DNA of 64,000 bases from Gigaspora margarita (GCA_009809945.1 WTPW01000195.1:63317-127316); one strand, 5' to 3'. Shown: positions 34,569-45,960, counted from the stretch's first letter. Notes: generated by a model not told the origin, from the letters alone. Translations and numbers: made by a program.

Positions 34569-34673
34569 TGGTAGTATTTTACGATACCCCTGTATTTTGT
34601 AGTGCCGGGGTTCAACGAATGTCATGCATCATGATCATGTTACTAATCGTGGAATGTGATCTAATGAATTTTA

Positions 34674-34912
34674 CAGGAGTGTCCCCAAAATTCCGGGTTG
34701 GATGCGTCGGATCTAGGTCGGCGTTTAGCCCAAGTTGTTAGCAGGTTCTATAGCAAAATTACCAGCTGGGCATTTTTTACTTAATGAATGGATATGATTT
34801 ATTAGTAGAATTTTTTATAATCTTGGGGCAAAATTGATCAATTCCGATACAACCGACCATGATTCCGATGCACTCCGAAATATCCCGACCCGGAATTTTG
34901 GGGACTCCCCTG
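34674..34912. mobile_element. TA-flanked MITE, copy 1 in the right LTR
   Basis: Ends CAGGAGTGTCCCCAAAATTC and GAATTTTGGGGACTCCCCTG, TA on each side (34672-34673, 34913-34914). A longer direct repeat, TGTGATCTAATG, also brackets the insert, so more than the TA may have been duplicated. Same family as 22035-22274. Confidence 0.85.
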
Positions 34913-34995
34913 TATGAGTTGTGATCTAATGTAAGAGGTTCGATTTTGCAGATCGAACACACTTCGATTTCTTAAGTAATAATCCTGGAAACTTA

Positions 34996-35227
34996 CAGAA
35001 GGATCACAAAAATTGCGGGTCGGATGCGTCGGATTCAGGTCGGCGTTTAGCACTAGTTGTTAGCAGGTTCTATAGCAAAATTATCAGGGCATTTTTTAAT
35101 TAATGAATGGATATGATTTATTAGAAAATTTCTATGATCTTGGGGCAAAATTGATGGATTCTGATCCAGCCGACCACAATGCCGATGCATCCGACGTATT
35201 CCGACCCGGAATTTTGGGGACCTCCTG
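34996..35227. mobile_element. TA-flanked MITE, copy 2 in the right LTR
   Basis: Ends CAGAAGGATCACAAAAATTG and GGAATTTTGGGGACCTCCTG, TA at 34994-34995 and 35228-35229. It lies in the same orientation only about 80 bp from copy 1. Both copies are followed by TATGAGTT, hinting that one arose by local copying of the other. Confidence 0.8.
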
Positions 35228-35487
35228 TATGAGTTAATAAACCTGTGCCTAGTAATAGTAACTTAGTACCTTGAGTAGAGAAGGTCATGAGAAGTTGTTA
35301 TTGAGAAGAGGACAGTGTTTGAGCAAGAAATGTAGCAGTGTATAAAGCAAGTGCAAGACTAAACGAACCCTGAGCGAATTGAGTGTATAACACTATACAT
35401 TAATTAAACCCACGATAGAAATGCATTTTGAGACACATTTTATTTAGTGCTATATTTGGTCTCTATTGATCTATCGGCTTCTAGATA

Positions 35488-35779
35488 TTGTAATTTATAT
35501 TTGCAAATGATTTAATAATATGATATGGAAAAATGCATTTGTTGCACCCTGCAACACGCCTTTTTTGTCACAGGTATATTTATAACTCAAATTTTTACTA
35601 AGATAACACCTACTGCACTTCTAACAAAAAATGATCCTCTCGCAATTCTGTATTAATCTTGACCCTAACCCTAACTTAACCTTACTTTAACATTAATAAG
35701 GCCTTAAGGCCCTATGGGCTGGTGTCGCGTTGCAGGTGTGACAAATACTTTTTTTCATATGATATTTATAAATTACAAT
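35488..35779. mobile_element. MITE with CCTGCAAC ends and telomere-like core
   Basis: The outer arms ATTGTAATTTATA and TATAAATTACAAT and the inner arms GCATTTGTTGCACCCTGCAA and TTGCAGGTGTGACAAATAC are inverted. The core contains GACCCTAACCCTAACTTAAC. No clear target duplication. Related in layout to 30819-31141. Confidence 0.65.
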
Positions 35780-37319
35780 AATCTTATTAAAGTCTTTAAA
35801 TTTAGACAATTTTGAAATTTAAAGACTGAAAATTAAGACCCCAGCTACACACGTCACCATTTTAGTTGTTATATAACATTATAGCGGATATTCACGATAA
35901 TAGTTTGTAGTTTTCTGCCCGATCAAAAGGTAGAGCGTATAATGATTATCTGTTAGAGTTTATATACAGAAAACATTAATGATATTTTAAAAAGTTTATA
36001 TGATCAATCCATTATAGTGAGAAACCCGTTTTAACAGGGTCTGCTATAGCAAGGGCAGAATGTATGTAGATTGGGAAAAGCTGGATTGAAAAATCGGCAG
36101 TTGTATATTAGACTAGTTGTGTTGAAGTGTTGATAGTGATTTCTCTACCGTTTCGACTAAAATCAGTGGCATTACATTACACACCTTGGCTTGCATAATT
36201 TATTCGATCGATCCCCGACTCATGCTCTTTTCTTATTGTTGTGAAGGAATTGTAACACGTGTTACGTATAACGCCTGATATTTCTTTTCGGCCCGCCCGT
36301 TGATTCCCGTTAAAATAAAGCGCATTTTTAATTCATTACGGTCGTTAATTGCTAATGACTCTACAAATTTCATTAGATGTTTAGTGGACGAACCAATTTT
36401 GATAATATTATTATGTTATTCTATTATGATCATAAATATATATTATTTGAACATTAAAAGATGAAAAAATGTATGGATGTGTTAAAATAGTAAAATTGAA
36501 ACGTAAAAAGTTGTAGTGCAAAAAAAAATAAAATAAAAATAAATAAAAAATAATGATAAATGCAGAAAATTTCAGTCATGATTCATGTATGCGGATGGTA
36601 TTGATGAAGCTTTGAACAATGAGTTCTACTTTTCTACTTTGAAGCATTAAAGAATTAATAATTATTATAGTATGTATATATTTCCTTTTAAAATTAATTT
36701 AGAAACCACGATGAATTTCGTATATATTTTCGATTATTACTGTAAGGTTTTATAGAATTTTTTATCTTAAGATTATAAAGTTGAAATTAGACTTTAGCTA
36801 AGGTTGGGATCCAAATTACATTTAGAGGTTAGGGTTTTTTAAGGCCTGAACATTTTTACTTAGTACTTTAAACACCATATGCTAAAGCAATTTTTGAGAA
36901 ATACAATAGCATACCCGGTGAATTTCATCTCCGGTGAGAGTTAAAATCGTCCTTATGTTTTATGCCAAAATTAATTTTTTTAGACAGTAAATTTGATCAA
37001 ATCTTCAAAACAAAAAATCAGACCTATTAAAAATATGATAGATGATACACAGTATAGCATGGAATTGCTATATTTCAATATATTTATTCTTTAGTTTTCT
37101 ATATTTTCGTAAAAAATATATTCTGTTAAAGTTGTAGAGTATCTTTATATGATATTTTATCGTCCAATATTTATATTATTCTATGCTGTATATATTAAAG
37201 TCTATCTGCTATCAGTAAATCTAATATTACAAATACTGTATTATTAATTACAGGCATTATATGCAAAAAATTATTAAAAGCTGTATAAACTTGAATTTTA
37301 GCTGCATCTAAAAGTGGAT
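35780..37319. other. Gene-free stretch downstream of the lipase
   Basis: No coding region found. Bases about 36100-36340 are less AT-rich (CGATCGATCCCCGACTCATG, CGGCCCGCCCGTTGATTCCC) and may be the remains of an exon or a regulatory region, but no frame is maintained. A short palindrome-like AAAATAAA run lies at 36520-36560. Confidence 0.4.
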
Positions 37320-38904
37320 TTATGTGCATATACCATCATCATCTATATGAATACCCCAATATGGGCCACGATGATCAATAGCATTCCAATATTTTAATAG
37401 AACAGAAGAAGAACAAAACTAAGAATAATAGAAGAAATGAAATTATTATGTTGATATATATTTTTTAAAAAAATTAACAATAATAAAGTTTTAGACTTTA
37501 CTTTGTTTTCATTGCTTGAACATTTGACTGCTTCGTTAGCAGTAGTATTAGCAATCCATATTTCACCCTCGTGGTGTTCATAGTCAACTTTCGGGGGCAC
37601 ATGAGGCACTTCATCGGCTTGATTAACCACTCTTTTCATGGTATCCTACATATGGTAATATTATTTGATTAACCTCTATCGTTTAAAAAAACCATAGGAA
37701 GATTTAAGTTAACCCAGTGATCATCATCGGGCTAATTCGGACAGATTCAAACCCGAGTACCGGTTCGTGTTTATATGTAAATCATTCTTTACCTTTATTG
37801 ATTCTATAGTTTATTCGACAAACTATCGAATCAATAAAGGTAAAGGATGATTTACATATAAACATGAACCGGAATTAGCCCGATCGGAAATGTCGGAATG
37901 TGATTTTCAGGGAAAAGACCCATATTGTTTAGTTAAGTCTGTTTAATTCTGGTAAACAAATGACGTCATGATATGTTTATCATGTGATCGTCGATCATTG
38001 CCAAAAATTTTTCTTTTAAAATTTACCAAAGTTTTATCCATAAATGAAGCAAAAACAGAATTTCCAATCCGAGGTTCACCATAGGTGTATAGACACGGAT
38101 TAGCTCCTTCAACAGATTGCTTAAGGTCAAGAGCGGCAAATGAAGCTAATGCTATTTAAATTAAATAATTAGTAAGTGAAAATAAATTAATTAATATACA
38201 GTATAGTTATAATTTCAAACCTCCTCCTAAACTGTGACCAGTAACAACAAGATTATAATCAGGGTATTGTTTAATTGATTCAGTGATTACATCTCGAAGT
38301 TGATGTTGAAAGGTAAGAAAAGCAGTGTAAAATCCTAAATGAACAAGGGCTCCTCCTAGTAGAAAATGAGTAGGAATAGTAGTGGATTTAAACCCATATG
38401 GACATTGAGTTGCTTCTATATCTTTGACAGCGTTACCAAAATTAAATGTTCCTCTAAAAATGACGACGATCTCTTTATATTTCGAGTTACGAGTAATCAT
38501 TGCATAAGCTGTAGCATTCTCTAAAAAAAAAAAAAAGGGTTGCTCAATTTAATTATCTTGATTTATACTTTATAAAGCCTGAATCTTTATTTACCTCCCA
38601 ATATTTTTACCCATTTTGCAGGTTCAGTTGTAATAGTCTTTATAACTGTGGTATCAGGAATTTGATCGCAGTAGAATCCGCATGTCCAATCACCAGAGTT
38701 TGGACAGTAGGAAGATGCGCAGTAAGTCACAAACCGTTTAAGATCAGGTATTTCCTCATTATTAAGGTTACTAATTCCATTTGAAAACGATGGTTTTGGT
38801 GGGTTAAACGATTTACTTTGATTGCTTATAGTGGGGAGCGGGTAAGAATTAACGAATGTCAATATATAGATGAAGAGCAAATATGTAAAATTACTGAAAT
38901 TCAT
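37320..38904 (-). CDS. Secreted class 3 (triacylglycerol) lipase, five exons
   Basis: Hydrolyses ester bonds of lipids, presumably outside the cell. Exons on the minus strand: 38904-38595, 38520-38221, 38151-38027, 37645-37502, 37418-37320 (stop TAA); introns 74, 69, 381 and 83 bp, all GT-AG, phases consistent, 325 aa. Residues 1-21 form a signal peptide (MNFSNFTYLLFIYILTFVNS). FRGT (125-128) is the oxyanion-hole motif. GHSLGG (198-203) holds nucleophile Ser200; ADEVPHVPP gives Asp256 and AIDHRGPYWGI gives His309. The Ser-Asp-His spacing (56, 53) is close to that of zygomycete-type fungal lipases. All four splices restore family-like sequence (ILG|ENATAY, GHSLGG|ALASFAALDL, CSSNENK|FCSSSV). 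Intron 3 is enlarged by a foldback MITE. Upstream AT-rich DNA has a TATATATATAT tract at 38952-38962. This is the only gene here that looks functional; substrate preference cannot be read. Confidence 0.93.
37726..37884. mobile_element. Foldback MITE inside lipase intron 3
   Basis: Arms ATCGGGCTAATTCGG and CCGGAATTAGCCCGAT are inverted, continuing into a long stem (TTATATGTAAATCATTCTTT with its complement) closed near 37815 by ATAGTTTATTCGACAAACTAT. The left arm has about 20 extra bases. Non-coding and about 140-240 bp from either splice site. Confidence 0.8.
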
Positions 38905-39586
38905 AATTAAATATTTTCTCGTATTAAAATATCTAGACTTTTATGGATTGTTATATATATATATCACGAAGCCATATTATATGAAATACTACCATTGGTG
39001 TTTTATGCTTCGTTTTTGTTGTCGGTTTTTATGTATTTCATGTTGTAGATTTCCGTATATGGATGGTAAGAAAAAAACTATAAACCATTTTTTCACCGTT
39101 TTAAAACATGTGATTAGTAAAGTCTAAATAGTTAAATCTGGATTATATATATATACAGACCATAATCATCACCTATTTTTAATTGCCACCCCTATTTCCG
39201 TATTTATTTCACATATTAATTAAATGCATGCTGTAATATATAATGGTATATAGTAATAACCGTCGTATCACTGCGTCGCATGTGATGTAATGTATTATAT
39301 GCAGTACTGTACATATGTCGTAATACGTGCCGTACTCATATTAACAGTTAAGAATAAATTTTATTACCTCCTATGGGAGCGACGAGTATTATGGCGCACT
39401 TAAGAGCTGCACATTAAAATAATAAAATAACATTCATCTTACTATCTAATGATAACAAATAAATAAATAAATTAGTGTTTCGATCCTAAATCCGAAATCT
39501 TGTGTCACGTGGAAATTTCTAGAAAATATCACATGACCATGCCGATATGCATGCGCGCGTTTGTTTAAATGTATTAAATTAATTAG
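38905..39586. promoter_or_regulatory. Upstream region of the lipase gene
   Basis: No gene. The TATATATATAT tract at about 38952-38962 is about 50 bp upstream of the lipase ATG and could serve as a TATA-type element; transcription start not known. The 85-aa plus frame at 38870-39127 overlaps the lipase 5' end antisense and is judged chance. Confidence 0.35.
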
Positions 39587-39954
39587 TTAATGGATAGGAT
39601 TTACCCGTCTATATTTAGTACAAAGTACTAAATATAGACACTTTTTAAACCTGATTATCTGCTAATTTTAATTATTAATTATGATTTTAATAACTCTTCA
39701 TAATTTGTTAGATATGGAGCATTATGTCTAAAAAGTTCTTTTTTTTAGAAAAAATTTTTTGTGCTAAGCCGCAATTTAAAAATTACTAGTAATTTTATAA
39801 TAAAAATACAGACGGAAATGTACTAAACTTAGTACGGGCATTGTTACACAAAAATTGAGGTTATTAAAAATTTTTTTTCTTAATAATTTTATTATTAATA
39901 TAAAAAAAATTTTGCCAAACAATTTTTGAAGATTTATCAGATTTTTGTATATAA

Positions 39955-40458
39955 TGGCACGGGCTAAAAGTGATTTTTGAAAACAGGCGCAGTAAAATCC
40001 ATAATTGAGAACCGATATCCAAGAAATCTAAAAGAAATCAAAAATTAATTAAAGATTAGTTAAAGATAGTTAACAATATAAAGAAAATGTTAAACATAGC
40101 CTTTGTTATTATAATCATGTAATAATCATTATTGTGAGTCCTTTAGTTATAGTGATTCTTCCTCAATTCTTTCTTGATAAAGAATCGATTTATTCCTAAG
40201 TCTCTTTAGTTTACTAATCTAATGAAAGTTATAAAAGCTCTGTAATTTTCCTCTTGTAAAAGATATCTATCCTACGGTATTCCAATATTTCAACCTAATA
40301 TATTGAATAAATCACCTTGATAAATATAATAACAAAAACCTCTAATAACTTATAATTTATTGTCAAATCACCAACGTCATGCCTCTGGCGAATTGACTTA
40401 TTACTCAAATCTTATACTTTCATATATAAATTAATAAACTTACATTTCTGCTATAACA
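39955..40458 (+). repeat. Left LTR of Gypsy element 1
   Basis: 504 bp, starting TGGCACGGGCTAAAAGTG (ancestral start probably TGTCAAGGG as in the right LTR) and ending GCTATAACA. Immediately downstream, TTTGGTGGTGACTGTGAG (40459-40476) occupies the primer-binding-site position. Confidence 0.93.
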
Positions 40459-40513
40459 TTTGGTGGTGACTGTGAGATTCTGACTTTCTAATTACAAACG
40501 TATCAACCTAAAA

Positions 40514-41864
40514 ATGAATAATGAACAATTCCAACAATTTATAGAATTGATGACTAGATCAGTCAGTAAAGACGAAATTAAGGCCCGACCAAAAGAAAAT
40601 AACCTAATAAAAGTCAAGTACTTTTGTGGTACTGATGATGAAGATCCTTTTGAATGGTTCAATGATTTCGAAAGGGCAGCTGAAGCTAACAATTGGATAA
40701 AAGACCATAAAATAAAGATTGCATCGGGGTATTTAAAAGGAATGGCAGCTAAATAGTATAAAGAAAATAAAGAAGACATTGAGTATTGAAAAGGAAAGAG
40801 CAAGGAGAAAGAAGAACAAAACAAAAGTTTCTACCATTTATTCATAGAGCAATTTGTGCCAGAAGAATGCCAACACCATTGGCAAATTGAGCTATATGAG
40901 TTACAACAAAAGGGGACAGAAAAAGTTGATAATTACGCTACTAAATTCAAAAATTATTTAGTAGAGTAAATGTTAATAATGTTTTTCAGATGGGTACATG
41001 GTACGAATGTTTTTGAATAGATTAAAAGGCAATAATGCTACTTTCGTGGCTGTAGCCACCCCGAAGAATTTAACAGAAGCAATTGCAGCAGCAAGAAGAG
41101 TTGAAGCTGGCGATTACTATGGTCAAAGACCATCTGAACAAAAAGAGATACAACAGCAAGTAGGGATTGAGTTGAATGGTATAAAGAAAATGATTGAGGG
41201 CCTAGCATTAAATTATGCAACCTTATCCGCTCAATTAAAAGATACAAAAATTAATTGACCACAGGAGAATTTTTATAGAGGATGGCCTCAGTATAACCTT
41301 AGATGGGAAAGAAAGGAAGGCATCAAATGTTGTAAGTGAGGTGAGATAGGACATACAGCAAAAAACTGTATGTCGGAAAGAGTTAAATACCCGTATAATA
41401 ATCCAAGAAAAGAAAAGGATAATTTCTATAAAGCAAAAACTATTAGTTTTTGTGAAGTAGAGAACACTGACAATGAAGAAATATATACGGTAAATAATTT
41501 TACCTCTCCTAATGTAACAAAACGACCAGCAAATCCAAAATGGGGAGAGAGATTAAGAAAAATAGTTAGAGTTCAACCCGAGGAAGAAGTAAGAGAAAAA
41601 CAAAATACAGAAGTTGAAAATCCTCCTATTTCAACAAACCCACCTCCTGTAATTAAACAAAAAGGGAAGCATGGGCCTTCAATAATTGACTCATTGAAAC
41701 CATACAATATAGCGAATGATATTTTATCTTTACCTACTAATGTTACAGTAGGGCATATCCTCCAATATTCTAATCAAAGGAGGAATTTAGCAAAAATATT
41801 AAAATGCCCCTCTACATCAAAAGAAACCAATTTTGTCAAGGAATATCGCACAACTGCAGCCTGA
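40514..41864 (+). pseudogene. Gypsy 1 gag with zinc knuckle
   Basis: Starts MNNEQFQQFIELMTRSV. The capsid domain is split by stops (40754, where AAKW would be expected, and others) and frame changes: LFIEQFVPEECQHHW, then AIAAARRVEAGDYYG at about 41075. A CCHC zinc knuckle at about 41330-41372 reads CCK-stop-GEIGHTAKNC: the second cysteine codon is TGA. The last open part (41370-41864, 164 aa) ends PYNIANDILSLPTNVTVGHI, a segment also found in Gypsy 2. Gag would package the element RNA. Confidence 0.85.
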
Positions 41865-41865
41865 T

Positions 41866-42180
41866 ACTATATCAGAATCCGTAACAATCTGGTACTAGCT
41901 GTCCTAGACTCAGATGCCGCAGTAAGCATCATATCAAAACAATTATTAGATAAACTTGGTTTGACTATAAATGATAAATCACATACCACTGTAGTAATGG
42001 CTACTGGAGCAAAGGCAAAAATATTAGAAAAAGGTAAAAGACATTGTAATACCTACCATTTTACATGTAATAGAAGCAGAGGATGATACTCTACTATTAG
42101 GAACAGATTGGTTCAAAAAAGTGAAAGCCTGAATCCATCTCAACAAATAAAAACTATACTTGCAATATGCTGATAAATCG
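41866..42180 (+). pseudogene. Gypsy 1 aspartic protease
   Basis: The reading AVLDSDAAVSIISKQLLDKL contains the active-site motif as DSD where retroviral-type proteases have D-S/T-G. LLLGTDWFKKVKA follows at the usual distance. The glycine-to-aspartate change and frame breaks indicate loss of function. The protease would process the Gag-Pol polyprotein. Confidence 0.75.
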
Positions 42181-42539
42181 GCTGAAATCCAAATTTCCAA
42201 TAATGGAGCTGAAGGCCTTACCCCTCATAATGATGTTGATAGCTATAGTGAAACTGGGGATACATTCGATGAATTCAAGTATGAAGAAGATGAATTCAAC
42301 AAAGAAAGTTAACTATCAGATAATGAAGAAAACCCTGCAATATACCTCACGAATATTGAAGAAGTACCCAACCAAAAGGACAGGAATGAAGAAAAGGAAA
42401 AATTGATGGAAGAAAAAATACAAGAGATAGTTAAAATTAATGAACTAACTTCACAACAACAAAAGAAAGCACAAAAATTCCTACTTACAGAAATAGGGAT
42501 ATTTGCCCAAGGTCTTGAAGACTTAGGTCTACCAATATC

Positions 42540-43845
42540 ATATCCATAGTATTAAGACAGGTGATGCCGCTCTGATTAAACAAGGATTTTATCGAGCCGC
42601 CTATGAAGAAAACGAATTTATTAAAAAAGAAATAAGTAAATTAAAACAACAAGGACTTATTATAGAAATAAATAGTCCTTGGGCATCCCCAGTGGTAATA
42701 GTACCAAAAAGGGCGGTAAACTGCACTTTTGTGTAAATTACCGAAAACTCAATTCGGTTACAAAAAAGGATACTTATCCTCTTTCGCATATTACCAATCT
42801 TCTGGATACTTTTGGATCCACAAAATGGTTTTCCACTCTAGATTTAATAAGTGGATACTAGCAAGTCAGCGTAAATGACTCAGATATAGAGAAAACTACA
42901 TTCATTACCAAATACGGCACCTATGCATTCAAAGTAATACCATTTGGGCTCTGTAATGCACTTGGAACATTTCAAAGACTTATGGATATGATACTTGGAA
43001 AATGTAATGGGACTTGCGCCATAGTATATCTGGACGATATTAACATCTACTTGAATACGTATGAAGAACATTTAGACCATCTAAAAATTATTTTTAATAA
43101 ACTACGCAATGCAGGCCTGAAGCTAAATCCCAAAAAATGTACCTTCTTCAAATCTGAGATAAATTATCTGGGTCATATAATAAATAAGAAGAGGGTGAAG
43201 CCTGATGAATCTAAAGTAGAAAAGGTAAAAAATTTCCCCATACTGACAAACCTTCGCCAATTGAGAGGATTCATTAGATTAGCATCGTATTATCGCTATT
43301 TTATTAAGGGGTTTGCCACAATAGCATGACCTCTACATAAATTGTTAGAAAAAGATACTCTATATAAGTGGACTGAGGAACAACAACTCGCATTTAAAAC
43401 ACTAAAAAGACATCTTATAGTGGCACCTATATTGAGGTACCCTAATTTTAAAGAAATGTTCTATTTACATACCAACGCCTCTGGAGTGGGACTAGGTGCT
43501 ATATTAGCTCAGAGAGACAAAGACTACAAAGAATATGTAGTAGCCTATGCCAGTTACAGACTTTACAAGACGGAACGAAATTATTCAGCACCAGAGATAG
43601 AGTGTTTAGCCGTAGTATGGGCTGCAGAACATTTTCATTACTATTTGGGTGCCAAACATTTTACCTTAATTACGGACCATGCTGCCCTTAAGTAGTTGCA
43701 TACAACTGAACCTAAAGGGAAAAGGGCATGATGGATACTAAGACTACAACCTTACGATTATTCTATTATACACCGTGCTGGTAGAAAACACTCCAATGCA
43801 GACACATTGTCACGGATGTATCTACAAAAAGAAGAAGCAAAATAA
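42540..43845 (+). pseudogene. Gypsy 1 reverse transcriptase and RNase H
   Basis: RT motifs in order: KLKQQGLIIEINSPWASPVV, a one-base frameshift near 42710, FCVNYRKLNSVTKKDTYPL, FSTLDLISGY-stop-QV (42859, Trp expected), FKVIPFGLCNALGTFQRLM, YLDD at about 43027-43038, and YLGHIINKKRVKPDE. RNase H begins FYLHTNASGVGLGAILAQ, where the first catalytic Asp (usually TDAS) is Asn. ITDHAALK-stop (43693, Trp expected) and HSNADTLSRM close the domain. Stops at 43327 (Arg expected) and 43693 interrupt the frame. It would copy element RNA to DNA. Confidence 0.92.
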
Positions 43846-44700
43846 CATTTTTTTTTACTCCTCCCCGATTCCCTTCAATATCCCTTAAAAATCTAATTGA
43901 TTACCTTATTTATTAACAATACTCGATCCCTGTGATTTCCTATCTTTGGAAAAACTATCAGCCTCATGACTTTTATTATGATTCACTGACAGTAGTCGGC
44001 CACCATTAGAATTTAATCAGATTTTCAATCGACGTAGTAACCAAAATCTTGAACCCGTAAAACCCTGGAAGCCCAATTGGCAAGCTGATATCTCTTGACT
44101 TGTAATTTCATAAAACAAGTTCACTTTTTGCTACACAAAGAAAATTAAGAGAATATTAATTAGTAAAAAAAAAATGATGATAAATCTAATTTAAAGAACA
44201 CAATTATTCCAACATTATTAACTAAGTTAACAGATTATTGTAGAGACGAACTTATAATAGCATTCTGTAACTGCATGATATTGTGAACTAAATTCAACAT
44301 CAAAATAATTTTTTTTTTAAAAAAAATTTTTGACTTTGAACTAATAGAAATACCAAACTTATACTAGATTGATTAAGATACTCTGCCTATAAGTCATTTA
44401 TCAAGCCTGGTATTGGCAGAGCTTATACTAAAATAGGTACTATGCAAAAATTGAGGTATGTTCAGACCTGTCAGACATGTATCTAGCCTAGTACTGGTGG
44501 GGTTAGTTACCATAATAAGTACTGCGTGAGAATTGAACCTGAATAGTATAATTCAGAGAAACAATTAGTTCAAAGTTTAATATAATAAAAGATAGAAAAA
44601 TACAAAATATATAGTTTCAGATTAATTAATCAACTCCAACTATATTTCTAACCATGAAAGAAAATCATATGAAAAATATTTAAGACTATCATAACAAAAT
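43846..44700. other. Non-coding segment between RNase H and integrase
   Basis: About 0.85 kb with many stops in all frames and no domain. Two diverged direct copies of about 100 bp (GCCTGGTATTGGCAGAGCTT.. and GCCTAGTACTGGTGGGGTTA..) lie at about 44370-44540. Gypsy elements normally run straight on into integrase, so this may be an unrecognised insertion or a badly decayed linker. Confidence 0.45.
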
Positions 44701-44749
44701 CTGATACTAAACGTAATCCTGTCCAGGTAGTTGGTGTCCTAGCGTAGTT

Positions 44750-45960
44750 AAAAATAGAGTCAACACAATACCAATTACTAAAAAACTACTTACTAGAACA
44801 TACATTACCAAAGAAGTTAACTCCACAAGAAAGACGAAGCATCCAAGCCCAAAGTCAATTCTTCGCAATTCAGAATGGCCTAATATAATAAAAAAGATAA
44901 GCACAAGATTAATCATTTATTAAGAGTTGTCCAAAAATTCGAAGTTGAACCAATTTTGTTTTTAGTTCATACTCATCCACTAGGAGGACACTTTGGCATA
45001 GACATAATGTTTAATAAAATCCGAGCTAAATATTATTGGCCACAAATGTACACCAATATTCAACAGTTTGTCTGAACTTGCGATGCGTGCCAAAGAAGAG
45101 GAAAGAACTTAGCTAAACCTCTATTACACCCAATCCCGATAGAAGCACTATTTTTCAAAATCAGGATTGATATTGTTGGTCCATTACCACATACACCACG
45201 TGGTAACCATTATATTGTAGTCACTACAGACTATATAACGAAATGGCCTGAAGCCAGAGCAATCAAAAATGCTAATGCTCAAGAAGTAGCTGACTTTGTC
45301 TATAAAGACATAGTATGTTGGCATAGTTGTCCATGATACTTACTTTCTAATAGAGGAACACATTTTCAAAATAATTTAATGGATGAATTTTTAAAGAAAT
45401 TCACTATTAACCATTATTATTTGATGCTCTATCATCCAAAGACAAACGGATTGGTAAAACGTTTTAATAAAATACTTTGTGAATCTATAGCTAAGCTTGT
45501 AACCAATGTAAGGAAATGGAACTCACTAATACCTTCAATTCTATTCACCTATCAGATAGCCAAACAAAATACCACAAAAATAACTCCCTTCTTCCTAGTG
45601 TACAGAAGAGAAGCAAGAATTCCCATATACCCAGATGAAAATAAAGAATTATTAGAAGGGACATTCCTCTAACGACTCTTCGATTTAATAGAAATATTAC
45701 TGAACGCTAGAAATAAAGTCATCAAAAGGGTCAAAAGAGCTTAGGAAAGTGCTAAAAAAAGACATGATAATGATTTACCTACTTTAGAAGAATTAAAAAG
45801 AGGAGATCCTATATTAGTATACAAAGCTTCTCAACAGTATTCGAAGAGTCATAAACTCTATCCGAAATGGAAAGGACCTTTTATCACACATAAGGTCTTA
45901 CAAAAGGGCGTATATAAGCTCCGGACCATCGAAGGAAACGTAATAAAACACTAAAAAATT
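44750..45960 (+). pseudogene. Gypsy 1 integrase
   Basis: The N-terminal part (LLKNYLLEHTLPKKLTPQER) leads into an HHCC-like zinc domain (HTHPLGGHFG, then TCDACQRRG). The core has IDIVGPLPHTPRG with the first Asp kept. In LLSNRGTHFQN the second Asp is Asn, and in HPKTNGLVKRFNK the catalytic Glu is Lys. Stops at about 45073 and 45333 fall where Arg is expected (CGA to TGA); others follow at 45670 and 45742. The C-terminal part (YPKWKGPFITHKVLQKGVYK) is a typical Gypsy integrase tail. It would insert the DNA copy. Confidence 0.9.

Larger units (their letters stand above)
34569..35399 (+). repeat. Right LTR-like direct repeat, carrying two MITEs
   Basis: Starts TGGTAGTATTTTACGATACC and ends TATAACACTATACA, matching 31844-32473. 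It is lengthened by two copies of one MITE family (34674-34912, 34996-35227). Confidence 0.7.

Noticed and set aside
38152-38220. Lipase broken into separate short genes
   Set aside because: The gaps have GT-AG borders and the splices are in phase, restoring family motifs, so they are introns.
38870-39127. 85-aa plus frame upstream of the lipase
   Set aside because: Overlaps the lipase start antisense, has no domain, and lies in AT-rich promoter DNA.
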